Assembly (NCBI GenBank): GCA_021108005.1 | Contig: JAIORS010000139.1 | Location: forward strand, 1-40,668 | DNA: 40,668 nt | Origin: Candidatus Aegiribacteria sp. | GTDB lineage: Bacteria; Fermentibacterota; Fermentibacteria; Fermentibacterales; JCC-6 | Reading direction: 5' to 3' | In this document: positions 34,219-40,668 of the stretch, piece by piece | How positions within the stretch are numbered: position 1 is the first letter of the stretch | Layout of the letters: each line of letters begins with the position of its first letter | The notes under the pieces: generated by a model | What the model was told of the DNA's origin: nothing | The model's database searches: none | Seen by the model: the letters and a program-made list of their open reading frames with translations, nothing else | Made by a program: the position numbers and the translations under genes

Positions 34219-34914
34219 TCAATCAAAGAAATCCGATTCCAGTGCTGCTCCACCTACAACCATAGTTATCTCACCACGGATTCTTTTGTTACCGAAATAC
34301 TCAGTAACCTCCGCGATGTTCCCCCGTACATACTCCTCGTGCATTTTGGTCATTTCCCTTGCCACACACACTGGGCGATTACCGAGAACATTTTTCATCT
34401 CCTCAAGATACTTAAGAAGATGATGGGGACCCAGGTAATATATAATAGAACCGCTATATGTGGATATTTCTTCAAACCTGCGAGTTCTCGCTCCCTTCTT
34501 TCTCGGGAGAAAACCCTCAAACGAGAACCTGTCAACCGGAAGACCTGAGGCGACCAGGGCAGTAATAACCGCAGATGGTCCCGGTATTGCTTCTACACTG
34601 TAACCTGCCCTGACAGCAGCGCTTACTGCTTTATAGGCAGGATCCGATATGCCCGGCATACCGGCATCGGAAACAAGCGCTACAACAGCCCCGTTCTCGA
34701 GAAATTCTATTATCTGGGGTATCCTGCCGATTGCGTTATGATCGTGGTAGCTGTAAAGCCTTTTGCTGTCACTCACGAATCTTACGGTACGCCTGGTATC
34801 CTCGGCCATCACTACGGAAGCCTTTTCAATGGCTTCCATTGCTCTTGGTGACATATCGGAAAGGTTCCCTATCGGCGTTCCAACAAGAACGAGTCTGCCT
34901 TCAGCGTTCTTCAT
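34219..34914 (-). CDS. rsmI: 16S rRNA (cytidine-1402-2'-O)-methyltransferase
   Basis: 231 residues. Methylates C1402 in the ribosomal P-site with SAM. Motifs: VGTPIGNLSDMSPRA, AEDTRRT, VSDAGMPGISDPAY, IPGPSAVITALVASGLP, and EGFLPRK. Somewhat shorter than E. coli RsmI (~286) because it lacks the C-terminal extension; this is common. Starts 32 bp after the DUF3006 gene. Confidence 0.95.
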   Translation of the reverse strand: MKNAEGRLVLVGTPIGNLSDMSPRAMEAIEKASVVMAEDTRRTVRFVSDSKRLYSYHDHNAIGRIPQIIEFLENGAVVALVSDAGMPGISDPAYKAVSAAVRAGYSVEAIPGPSAVITALVASGLPVDRFSFEGFLPRKKGARTRRFEEISTYSGSIIYYLGPHHLLKYLEEMKNVLGNRPVCVAREMTKMHEEYVRGNIAEVTEYFGNKRIRGEITMVVGGAALESDFFD

Positions 34915-34946
34915 ATTTCTATTTCTTTCACATACATGGCTACAGT

Positions 34947-35201
34947 TCAGTGCCCGGAGCTTTCGTCCCGCTGCCTGGTGCGATCAAGAAGCATCTGCTG
35001 AAGATCGTGGATACTTCCGGCAAGCCTCTCCGTCTCCTCAGGATTCTTCCTCAGTATAACGTCGAAAACGTCACCCTCCCCGGAATCTTCCGGCAGATAC
35101 TCGGAAGGCATGAGCCACATATGTCCATCCTTTGTCACCAGAACAGCTATTTCCTCTTCAATTCTGTCAAGCGATATCAGCATTTTCTTATCTTCCGGCA
35201 T
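34947..35201 (-). CDS. DUF3006 small protein
   Basis: 84 residues. Matches the DUF3006 pattern: ISLDRIEEEIAVLV, MPSEYLPEDSGEGDVF, then a helix with PEETERLAGSIHDLQ. The family has no known function; members often sit beside metallo-hydrolase or housekeeping genes. GGAGG lies upstream of the ATG. Probably the first gene of the long lipid operon. Confidence 0.85.
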   Translation of the reverse strand: MPEDKKMLISLDRIEEEIAVLVTKDGHMWLMPSEYLPEDSGEGDVFDVILRKNPEETERLAGSIHDLQQMLLDRTRQRDESSGH

Positions 35202-35285
35202 TTTCCTCCATTCAGAATGGAATATACTACTTCATGGATTTATGATAGGTCTACACTAACAGTATGGTTAAAGGTGCTGCCCGAA

Positions 35286-35385
35286 GAATTCAGTATTCCG
35301 AATGACATTTTCCACCTGATTGGATTATTAAGGATACCGGTTTTTCTAATAATAGAGTGCTTGTATATCATGGTCAATCAAAATG
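35286..35385 (+). repeat. ~100-bp direct repeat, copy 1
   Basis: About 95% identical to 36970-37069 in the same orientation, with three substitutions clustered near the middle plus one-base indels. Begins GAATTCAGTATTCCGAATG and ends TCATGGTCAATCAAAATG. The two copies flank the AAA ATPase gene. No long ORF in the repeat is convincing. Confidence 0.85.
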
Positions 35386-35533
35386 TAATCCGTATCGGGT
35401 TCTCATACCAGTTCCAGTGGCTCTGGAGGGGGTCTTGGGTCTTCCCAGAGATTAAAGTGTTTCAGGGTGCGTCCGAAGGACAGCTACTGCAATCCCGACC
35501 AGCTGCGTGACGCAATCCTTGAACTGCCGACAC

Positions 35534-35562
35534 TTGCATCCATGGTAGACAATCACTATAAT
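35534..35562 (+). promoter_or_regulatory. Promoter of the AAA ATPase gene
   Basis: TTGCAT as -35 (35534-35539), a 17-bp spacer, and a perfect TATAAT (35557-35562). The predicted start is ~35569, giving a ~37-nt leader that contains ATTCCGAATT, similar to the palindrome core in the flanking direct repeats. Confidence 0.6.
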
Positions 35563-35605
35563 TTAGTCGCAAAATGGTATTACAAATTCCGAATTAAGGG
35601 GCAAA

Positions 35606-36790
35606 ATGGAATTAGCACCTCGATTTCTTAAGCATCCCTCTGATGAAAGCTTCTTTCTCTTTGGTGCAAGAGGTACGGGTAAATCAACCTGGTGCCTTCA
35701 GGAATACAGTAATGCTGCAAGGCTTGATCTGCTCGCTCCAGATGTTCTGAGAGCTTATACAGCAAAGCCGGAAAGACTGAAGGAATACACACTGGGTCAA
35801 CCTGATGGAGCCACGATAATCATCGATGAGGTCCAGAAGGCACCTGAACTGTTGTCGGTTGTTCATTCCATAATGGAGCTTAAACTGGGGTACAAGTTCA
35901 TACTCACTGGTTCCAGCTCGCGAAAACTCAAGCAAACCGGTGTGGATATGCTGGCCGGACGAGCTCTTCTACGGATAATGCATCCTTTCATGGCAGGTGA
36001 ACTGGGAAAACACTTTTCACTTGATACTGCCCTTGAACAGGGAATGCTTCCTGTTGTATGGGATTCATCCGCGCCTTCGGATGTACTGAAAAGCTATGTA
36101 GGAATCTATCTTCGGGAAGAGGTTATGATGGAAAGTCTTGTGAGAAATCTCGGCAATTTTTCCAGGTTTCTTGAAGCTGTGAGTTTTTCCCACGGGCAGG
36201 TTCTCAACATCAGTAATGTCGCAAGGGAATGCAGTGTTCAGAGAAAATCCGTTGAAGGCTACATCTCAATCCTGGAGGATCTGCTCCTGGCTTCGAGGGT
36301 TCCGGTCTTCAAAAGAAGAGCAAAGCGTGCTGTAACAGGGCATCCAAAATTCTATTATTTCGATACAGGAGTATTCAGAAGCCTTAGACCTAAGGGACCG
36401 TTGGACAGACTTGAGGAAATCAACGGTGCTGCTCTTGAGGGTCTGATATTTCAGCATCTTAAAGCATGGTCAGATTATCGAGGACAGGATGTGAAACTGT
36501 ATTACTGGAGAACCAGGTCAGGCACAGAAGTAGATTTTATTCTGTACGGGACTGGATGTTTCCGGGCAATTGAAGTGAAGAACACTGCAGAGATCAGAAG
36601 CGGAGATCTGAAACCTCTGAAATCATTCAGAGATGATTATCCCGAATGCATGCCCCTTATGCTTTACAGAGGTACTTCATCTATGGTTATCGACGGTATT
36701 CTGTGTATGCCTGTATATCGGTTTCTCCAAGAACTTCATCCGGACAAAGGACTTCCGCAAAGGCATTCCCTATCCGCTTCATCTTTCTAG
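35606..36790 (+). CDS. AAA-family ATPase with DUF4143 (AAA_14) architecture
   Basis: 394 residues. Walker A GARGTGKST (20-28), Walker B IIIDE (Asp74, Glu75) and sensor-like ILTGSSSRKL. A winged-helix-like segment at ~200-240 (ISNVARECSVQRKSVEGYISIL). The C-terminal DUF4143 domain has a nuclease-like GTEVDFIL...IEVKN motif (ExK type, as in PD-(D/E)XK folds). These genes are widely scattered and often multi-copy; their role is unknown and has been linked to mobile or toxin-like behaviour only by inference. The start has AAGGGG 4 bases upstream. Its stop lies within the CTAG target duplication of the adjoining MITE-like element. Confidence 0.92.
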   Translation: MELAPRFLKHPSDESFFLFGARGTGKSTWCLQEYSNAARLDLLAPDVLRAYTAKPERLKEYTLGQPDGATIIIDEVQKAPELLSVVHSIMELKLGYKFILTGSSSRKLKQTGVDMLAGRALLRIMHPFMAGELGKHFSLDTALEQGMLPVVWDSSAPSDVLKSYVGIYLREEVMMESLVRNLGNFSRFLEAVSFSHGQVLNISNVARECSVQRKSVEGYISILEDLLLASRVPVFKRRAKRAVTGHPKFYYFDTGVFRSLRPKGPLDRLEEINGAALEGLIFQHLKAWSDYRGQDVKLYYWRTRSGTEVDFILYGTGCFRAIEVKNTAEIRSGDLKPLKSFRDDYPECMPLMLYRGTSSMVIDGILCMPVYRFLQELHPDKGLPQRHSLSASSF

Positions 36791-36952
36791 GAGCGTGTCC
36801 GACAATGAAGCATCGGCATAAAACCCACACAGCTGGCTATAATGCCCGCATATTATCGTCAAATACATCCAGTATTCTCCTCAAATCTTCGAGCATTCTA
36901 TCTAAGCTGCGAGGCTCTTCTGCTCAATGCACATTATCGGACATGCTCCTAG
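36787..36952. mobile_element. MITE-like non-autonomous element with CTAG target duplication
   Basis: Terminal inverted repeats of 17 bp (GAGCGTGTCCGACAATG at 36791-36807; its counterpart at 36932-36948 differs at two bases) enclose ~125 bp without coding capacity. CTAG on both sides (36787-36790, 36949-36952) gives a 4-bp target duplication, the type (YTAR) made by IS5-group transposases. The left CTAG overlaps the ATPase stop codon without changing it. No transposase is in the window. Confidence 0.65.
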
Positions 36953-36969
36953 CTCCTTTTGTATACTAC

Positions 36970-37069
36970 GAATTCAGTATTCCGAATGACATTTTCCACC
37001 TGATTGGAGTATTCAGGTTACCGGTTTTTTCTAATAATAGAGTGCTTTATATCATGGTCAATCAAAATG
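36970..37069 (+). repeat. ~100-bp direct repeat, copy 2
   Basis: Second copy of the repeat at 35286-35385, same orientation, 1,684 bp downstream. It lies 17 bp after the MITE-like element and 20 bp before the YgjP-like gene stop. The pair could be the footprint of an insertion, of a duplication, or of a recombination-prone cassette boundary. Confidence 0.85.
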
Positions 37070-37089
37070 AAAAAATCCTGAGATTGATG

Positions 37090-37779
37090 TTACAGGCTCC
37101 TCTCAAGCAGATAGGCTCCCTGTAACCGCAGCCATTGCCTGCCCGGCTTCACAGTACCCAGAATATTCTCAACAACCCCCCAGAATTGCTTTGAGTGGTT
37201 TCTGTGCTGCAGATGAACCATTTCATGAACTACAACATATTCAACTACGTTCAATGGAGCATGAACCAGCCTCCGGTTTATCATGATAACTCCTCGAGGG
37301 CTGCAGCTTCCCCAGCGTGTACGAGCGTTGGCTAATCTGATTCTGGTGGGTATAAGCCCTGGCCGTGAATGCTCTTCGACTATCCTGTTTACATGACTGA
37401 GGAGGCGGTCATCAAGCCATCTTTTCACAACCGAGGTTAGATTGGATTCTCCTGTTAAATATACGCACAGAACTCCATTGCGATGAATCAGTTCTTCCGT
37501 TCCCGAAGCGGCTTCAGACAGCTGAAGAACTGCAATTTCTCCGAAAACAGACACTTCTGAACCATCTTCATATAAAGAAGGTACCGCGGGAGGGTCAACC
37601 GATTCGAAATATGCAAGCTTCTGCTCAAGCCATCTGGTGCGGCTGCGGACAAATTTATCAATAACGGAAATACGTACTCCTGCGGGAGATGTGACCCTCA
37701 CTTCTCCAGGTACAACCTGAAGACTCAATCTTTTTGCCCTTCGGCTGTACCTGAGCCGGTACGGTATTATCCTGGTCAT
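37090..37779 (-). CDS. YgjP-like metallopeptidase (M48-related, DUF45)
   Basis: 229 residues. The family signature is complete: TRWGSCSPRGVIMINRRL, then VVHEMVHLQHRNHSKQFW with HExxH (His185, Glu186, His189). The N-terminal half is the all-beta domain with YRLRYSRRAKRLSLQV. No signal peptide, so cytosolic. Function is unsettled; relatives accompany restriction systems and housekeeping genes alike. The ATG at 37779 has GGAGG 3 bases upstream; a longer in-frame ATG at 37851 lacks spacing for its ribosome site. Confidence 0.9.
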   Translation of the reverse strand: MTRIIPYRLRYSRRAKRLSLQVVPGEVRVTSPAGVRISVIDKFVRSRTRWLEQKLAYFESVDPPAVPSLYEDGSEVSVFGEIAVLQLSEAASGTEELIHRNGVLCVYLTGESNLTSVVKRWLDDRLLSHVNRIVEEHSRPGLIPTRIRLANARTRWGSCSPRGVIMINRRLVHAPLNVVEYVVVHEMVHLQHRNHSKQFWGVVENILGTVKPGRQWLRLQGAYLLERSL

Positions 37780-37960
37780 GATCCTCCAAATGAGTTTTTC
37801 GAAGGAAACATAATAGCGCAGGATATCTGGGCCACCTTGTTCAATCCGCATCTCCAGTAAGTGTTCGTTTCAATTTTATAGAAAGAAGTGCATATATGGC
37901 TTTCGATCGTAGTACCGAACCCTGGAATCGGATAGCTGAAGTTGGCGTACTGATTCGCTG

Positions 37961-37993
37961 ATTGTACATAATGTACTGGATTATACGTACAAT
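37961..37993. promoter_or_regulatory. Nested palindromes upstream of glnA (candidate operator)
   Basis: ATTGTAC (37961-37967) and GTACAAT (37987-37993) form an inverted repeat around a 19-bp centre, and GTAC-ATAAT-GTAC is nested on the left. It sits 15 bp upstream of the glnA -35, a place for an activator or for a nitrogen-responsive repressor. It does not fit the GlnR/TnrA consensus well. Confidence 0.4.
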
Positions 37994-38007
37994 ATGTTAA
38001 AAAATGA

Positions 38008-38036
38008 TTGACTTGTCGTTCATATTAGCTGATATT
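38008..38036 (+). promoter_or_regulatory. glnA sigma-70 promoter
   Basis: TTGACT (38008-38013; 5 of 6), a 17-bp spacer, and GATATT (38031-38036; 4 of 6). The predicted start ~38043 leaves a ~25-nt leader with AAAGGAGGGG before the ATG. Confidence 0.6.
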
Positions 38037-38067
38037 ACTCCTTATTGATCACAAAAGGAGGGGCGTT

Positions 38068-39399
38068 ATGGTTTCCAGAATTTCTGAAATAATCGATCTC
38101 TGTAAAGAATCCAATGTTCACTTTCTCCGCCTGCAGTTCACGGATATTGACGGTATCGTGAAGAACGTTGAAGTTCCTGAGAGTCAATTCGGGAGTGCGC
38201 TGGCAGGTAAGGTGATGTTCGATGGATCTTCGATTGAAGGCTTCACCAGGATCGAGGAATCGGACATGCTTCTCTCTCCCGATCCGGACACCTTTGCCGT
38301 ATTTCCCTGGAAAAGCGAGTACGGACGTATCGGCCGGTTGATCTGCAATATCTCCCTTCCCGATGGCTCACCTTTTCCAGGATGTCCCCGCGCCATACTG
38401 AAAAGACAGGTGGCCCGGGCTTCGTCTCTGGGCCTTCGCGTGATGGTGGGGCCCGAAGCGGAGTTTTTCCTTTTCCAGCTCGACGAAAAGGGAAATCCCA
38501 TAACGGAAACCCACGATAAAGGAGCTTACTTCGATCTTTCCCCGGTTGACAGGGGCGAAGAGGGACGAAGGGACATTGTCCTTGCCCTTGAATCCATGGG
38601 ATACGAGGTGGAAGCTGCTCATCATGAAGTTGCCCCCGGGCAGCATGAGATCGACTTCAAATATGTGGAAGCCATCAAGGCTGCTGACAACATTGTAACC
38701 TTCAGGTTCGTTGTTAAGAAAGTCGCTCTTCTGCATTCTCTTCATGCCACATTCATGCCCAAACCTCTTGATGATGCCGCCGGCTCTGGAATGCATACTC
38801 ATTTTTCGATGTTCGATTCCAACGATGAAAACGTGTTCTATGACAGCGATGAACCTTATGGACTCTCCTCCACCGCCCGGGGCTTCATGGCCGGAGTTCT
38901 CAATCATGCCCGGGGTTTTACCGCTGTGACCAATCCTCTCGTTAATTCATACAAGAGGCTTGTCCCCGGTTATGAGGCGCCGGTCAATGTGGCTTGGTCG
39001 ATGAAGAATAGATCCCCTCTGCTCAGAGTACCTGCCGCACGTGGTAACGGTACCCGTTGCGAAATTCGGGTTCCTGATCCTTCATGCAATCCATACCTTG
39101 CTCTCGCGGTCATACTGGCTGCCGGACTGGACGGCATGGAAAATAACATGGACTGCGGTGACCCGGTGAACAGGAACATCTTTTCCATGAGCGGCAGGGA
39201 GAAAAAAAGACTCAAAATAAAGACACTGCCCGACAGCCTATGCGCAGCTCTGGATTGTATGGAGAAGGATGATGTGGTAAAGGACACCCTTGGTGAACAT
39301 GTATTCAACCATTTTCTCCTTAACAAGCGAAGGGAATGGGAAGAGTACATCAAGGTTATTCATCCCTGGGAAGTTGAACGGTATCTGGACAGGTATTAA
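38068..39399 (+). CDS. glnA: Glutamine synthetase type I (GSI-alpha)
   Basis: 443 residues. Makes glutamine from glutamate, ammonium and ATP. Beta-grasp N-domain (FTDIDGIVKNVEVP), latch region MFDGSSIEGFTRIEESD, metal ligands in GPEAEFFLF, HHEVAPGQHEIDFKY, GSGMHTHFS, NSYKRLVPGYEAPV and the Arg-rich RVPAARG. The length and lack of the ~25-residue insert and of the adenylylation Tyr segment place it in GSI-alpha, as in Bacillus. Arg61 (SIEGFTR) matches the Arg that confers glutamine feedback inhibition there. Monocistronic, with its own promoter and terminator. Confidence 0.97.
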   Translation: MVSRISEIIDLCKESNVHFLRLQFTDIDGIVKNVEVPESQFGSALAGKVMFDGSSIEGFTRIEESDMLLSPDPDTFAVFPWKSEYGRIGRLICNISLPDGSPFPGCPRAILKRQVARASSLGLRVMVGPEAEFFLFQLDEKGNPITETHDKGAYFDLSPVDRGEEGRRDIVLALESMGYEVEAAHHEVAPGQHEIDFKYVEAIKAADNIVTFRFVVKKVALLHSLHATFMPKPLDDAAGSGMHTHFSMFDSNDENVFYDSDEPYGLSSTARGFMAGVLNHARGFTAVTNPLVNSYKRLVPGYEAPVNVAWSMKNRSPLLRVPAARGNGTRCEIRVPDPSCNPYLALAVILAAGLDGMENNMDCGDPVNRNIFSMSGREKKRLKIKTLPDSLCAALDCMEKDDVVKDTLGEHVFNHFLLNKRREWEEYIKVIHPWEVERYLDRY

Positions 39400-39410
39400 C
39401 CCAGGAAGAA

Positions 39411-39436
39411 TGCCGCTTCCTCGAAAGGAAGCGGCA
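39411..39436. terminator. Bidirectional terminator between glnA and the barrel gene
   Basis: A perfect 10-bp stem, TGCCGCTTCC with its complement, around loop TCGAAA. It is followed by CTTTCT on the plus strand and by TTCTTCC on the minus strand. It lies 12 bp after the glnA stop and 30 bp from the stop of the convergent gene, so it probably serves both. Confidence 0.75.
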
Positions 39437-39465
39437 CTTTCTATTCAGCTATTTCCCGTTATCGC

Positions 39466-40488
39466 CTAGAAGTAGTAGGAACAGGAAAGATTGCTCATGA
39501 AGCCATTGGAATTACCACTGACAATGTAAGGACCGTCATGAAGGAATACGTCGCTGATCTCAGCGTCGAGTTCGAAGTTCCCTATGGCGAATCCGATGCC
39601 GTAACTGTCGCTGTATCTTGATGAGATAACAGCGTCAGCGTCACCCTGCTTGACGTAATCGGTAACCATGTCCGCTCCACCTCTGAGATAGAGCCAGTTG
39701 AGAATCTGCTGCTCAGCACCAAGACTGATGTCCAGGATATCTATGTCCATCTCGCTGTCCGGTGCAGTACCGCTGTCTACCGAGAAGGATGTGTTTTCAA
39801 GACCGATGAAGATACCGGCAATGAACCTTGTGCTTGGTGTGAACATCTTGTTGACACCGCCACCGAAATCAACGGCGATGATGGTTTCATCTGTGGCGTT
39901 TTCGTTGCTGTAACTCGAAAATCCCGCTGACATTATCGGGAAGAGATTAACGAGGGCGTCCTCGTTGTCGCCTCTGATCGAAATACCGCCGGCGAAAACC
40001 GAGTTCTTGGTGTCAACAGTATCAATTGAGTATGTCGTTGAATTGTAAGCGCCGCCTATGGCAAGATCATTTTCTCTGCCCAGGAAGTTTACCTCGGTAC
40101 CGAAGGACAGGCCAAAATCGAACTCATCCATCAAGCTTGAGTCAGCCTGCAATATATTGCTGGAGTAGTCAAGTCCGACGATAATACCGAAATCACCACC
40201 GTGGTAAAGGGCTTCAAGAAGATAACCGTTATGGTTATGGGTGCCTCCCCATGTGGCGTTGCCCATCTGCTTGACTCCACCGAACCAGCCAAGATCCCAG
40301 CCTTCGTAAGCATACTCGGAACTGATCTGCGCGAACTGATAGTCGCCGATAGTTCCGGGATACGCCCACATCTCGTTGTAATCATCAACAAGAAGACGCG
40401 CATCGCCTCTGGCAAGCACGTTCAAACGAGGATCGCTTGCAAATGCTGTCATTGCAAGAATTGCAAGAATACATACAGTAAGTTTCAT
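39466..40488 (-). CDS. Outer-membrane beta-barrel protein
   Basis: 340 residues. Signal peptide MKLTVCILAILAMTAFA. The mature chain is a series of amphipathic strands with Asp/Ser/Thr loops, ending NLSCSYYF with C-terminal Phe. The early RGDARLLVDDYNEMWAYPG recalls the start of PorV/FadL-like barrels (small residues, DD, NP-type turn), but the match is weak. Distinct from the barrel at 5315. The start has GGAGG 5 bases upstream. The upstream region holds two palindromes. Confidence 0.82.
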   Translation of the reverse strand: MKLTVCILAILAMTAFASDPRLNVLARGDARLLVDDYNEMWAYPGTIGDYQFAQISSEYAYEGWDLGWFGGVKQMGNATWGGTHNHNGYLLEALYHGGDFGIIVGLDYSSNILQADSSLMDEFDFGLSFGTEVNFLGRENDLAIGGAYNSTTYSIDTVDTKNSVFAGGISIRGDNEDALVNLFPIMSAGFSSYSNENATDETIIAVDFGGGVNKMFTPSTRFIAGIFIGLENTSFSVDSGTAPDSEMDIDILDISLGAEQQILNWLYLRGGADMVTDYVKQGDADAVISSRYSDSYGIGFAIGNFELDAEISDVFLHDGPYIVSGNSNGFMSNLSCSYYF

Positions 40489-40509
40489 TTTCCCTCCTGA
40501 TGTTAGGTT

Positions 40510-40540
40510 TCAGCCGATATACTTGTTTATAACCGGCTGA
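40510..40540. repeat. Inverted repeat upstream of the barrel gene
   Basis: TCAGCCG (40510-40516) and CGGCTGA (40534-40540) flank an AT-rich 17-bp centre that could hold the -10 of the barrel gene. A possible operator; based on symmetry only. Confidence 0.35.
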
Positions 40541-40563
40541 TTTCTTTTAAGGCTCCACAAAAA

Positions 40564-40587
40564 ACAGGGATTCAGATGAATACCTGT
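40564..40587. repeat. 24-bp near-perfect palindrome
   Basis: ACAGGGATTCA-GA-TGAATACCTGT: 11-bp arms with one mismatch. It lies ~80 bp upstream of the barrel ATG. The remaining bases to 40668 show no gene; they include a 7-bp inverted repeat (CCTTGTT with AACAAGG) around TATAAT. Confidence 0.4.
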
Positions 40588-40668
40588 ATCAGGTTAAGCG
40601 AAACCTTGTTGAGCGTAATATAATAAAACAAGGCGCAAGTCCACAAATATCAGTTTATCCTGGGCACT

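Larger units (their letters stand above)
35202..35605. other. Intergenic accessory stretch with repeat copy 1 and possible gene remnant
   Basis: 404 bp between DUF3006 and the AAA ATPase. It holds a perfect small palindrome (CCATTC-A-GAATGG, near 35209-35221), repeat copy 1 (35286-35385), and from ~35450 a plus-strand frame reading RPKDSYCNPDQLRDAILELP that looks like the end of a coding sequence but has no start. The last ~70 bp carry the ATPase promoter. Confidence 0.5.

Noticed and set aside
34731-35510. Plus-strand ORF of 259 codons across rsmI, DUF3006 and repeat copy 1
   Set aside because: It runs antisense through two well-supported genes, and its residues have no domain-like pattern.
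36646-37125. Plus-strand ORF of 159 codons over the ATPase end, MITE and repeat copy 2
   Set aside because: It overlaps the ATPase in another frame and crosses a mobile element boundary; no start signal.
37942-37960. Possible sigma-54 promoter upstream of glnA (TTGGCG...GC)
   Set aside because: The GG and GC pairs are 11 bases apart instead of the required 10, and a good sigma-70 promoter lies closer to the gene.
1-40668. CRISPR array, prophage or toxin-antitoxin pair
   Set aside because: No regularly spaced repeats, phage structural genes, integrase or paired small toxin/antitoxin ORFs were found on reading either strand.

Overview
The window reads as ordinary bacterial chromosome from a diderm bacterium. 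It encodes outer-membrane beta-barrels with a C-terminal Phe, lipobox lipoproteins, a TonB-type C-terminal domain and a secreted subtilase ending in a type IX secretion/FlgD-like sorting domain. The standard code is used (TGA is a real stop), Shine-Dalgarno sites of the AGGAGG type are strong, and GTG/TTG starts are frequent. Gene content (ferredoxin-fused EtfA, acyl-CoA dehydrogenase, many secreted beta-rich proteins, mycobacterial-type inositol phosphate synthase) would suit a fermentative member of the Fibrobacterota-Chlorobiota-Bacteroidota neighbourhood or a candidate phylum such as Fermentibacterota. That placement is inference from style, not proven.

Layout. 1-2156 (minus): tRNA-Ser(GGA), an acidic TPR protein and tRNA-Ala(CGC), with a candidate promoter at 2128-2156. 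2163-9540 (minus): a run of an NTF2-like lipoprotein, a secreted subtilase, an outer-membrane barrel, an Ig-like lipoprotein, a small membrane protein, dtd, maf and a DUF3795 protein. 9541-9674 is a divergent promoter region with a palindrome. 9675-11596 (plus): a TPR-PEGA-TonB_C protein and pyrE. 11611-14698 (minus): a REC-GGDEF diguanylate cyclase, an MtfA-like peptidase with a coiled-coil partner, and a CYTH-domain protein. 14768-14998: tRNA-Ser(UGA), abutted by a compact repeat element with a perfect 27-bp hairpin, then a terminator. 15021-19780 (minus): two small exported proteins, a PHP phosphoesterase and a P-type ATPase.

19887-35201 (minus) is a long, tightly packed housekeeping run. 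In transcription order it is DUF3006, rsmI, phosphatidylinositol-phosphate synthase-like, ino1, tmk, ctp, phosphohexomutase, DUF177, rpmF, plsX, fabH, fabG, acpP, fabF, rnc, acyl-CoA dehydrogenase, etfB, etfA. The second half is the classic rpmF-plsX-fab-rnc lipid cluster, but without fabD, and with an internal extended -10 promoter just before rpmF. Two lipid themes therefore sit side by side: inositol phospholipid head groups and fatty-acid synthesis, followed by a flavin-based acyl-CoA oxidoreductase module.

35202-37089 is the only clearly accessory stretch. A DUF4143-type AAA ATPase is flanked by two ~100-bp direct repeats, and a 158-bp MITE-like element with a CTAG target duplication abuts its stop codon. 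37090-40668 carries a YgjP-like metallopeptidase, glnA (GSI-alpha type) with a clear promoter and upstream palindromes, a shared terminator, and another outer-membrane barrel.

I see no CRISPR, phage, integrase or defence island and no clearly undescribed multi-gene system. The points most worth a second look are the repeat element after tRNA-Ser, the repeat-flanked ATPase with its MITE, the ino1/PIP-synthase pair with an apparent CTG start, and the altered cation site of the P-type ATPase.
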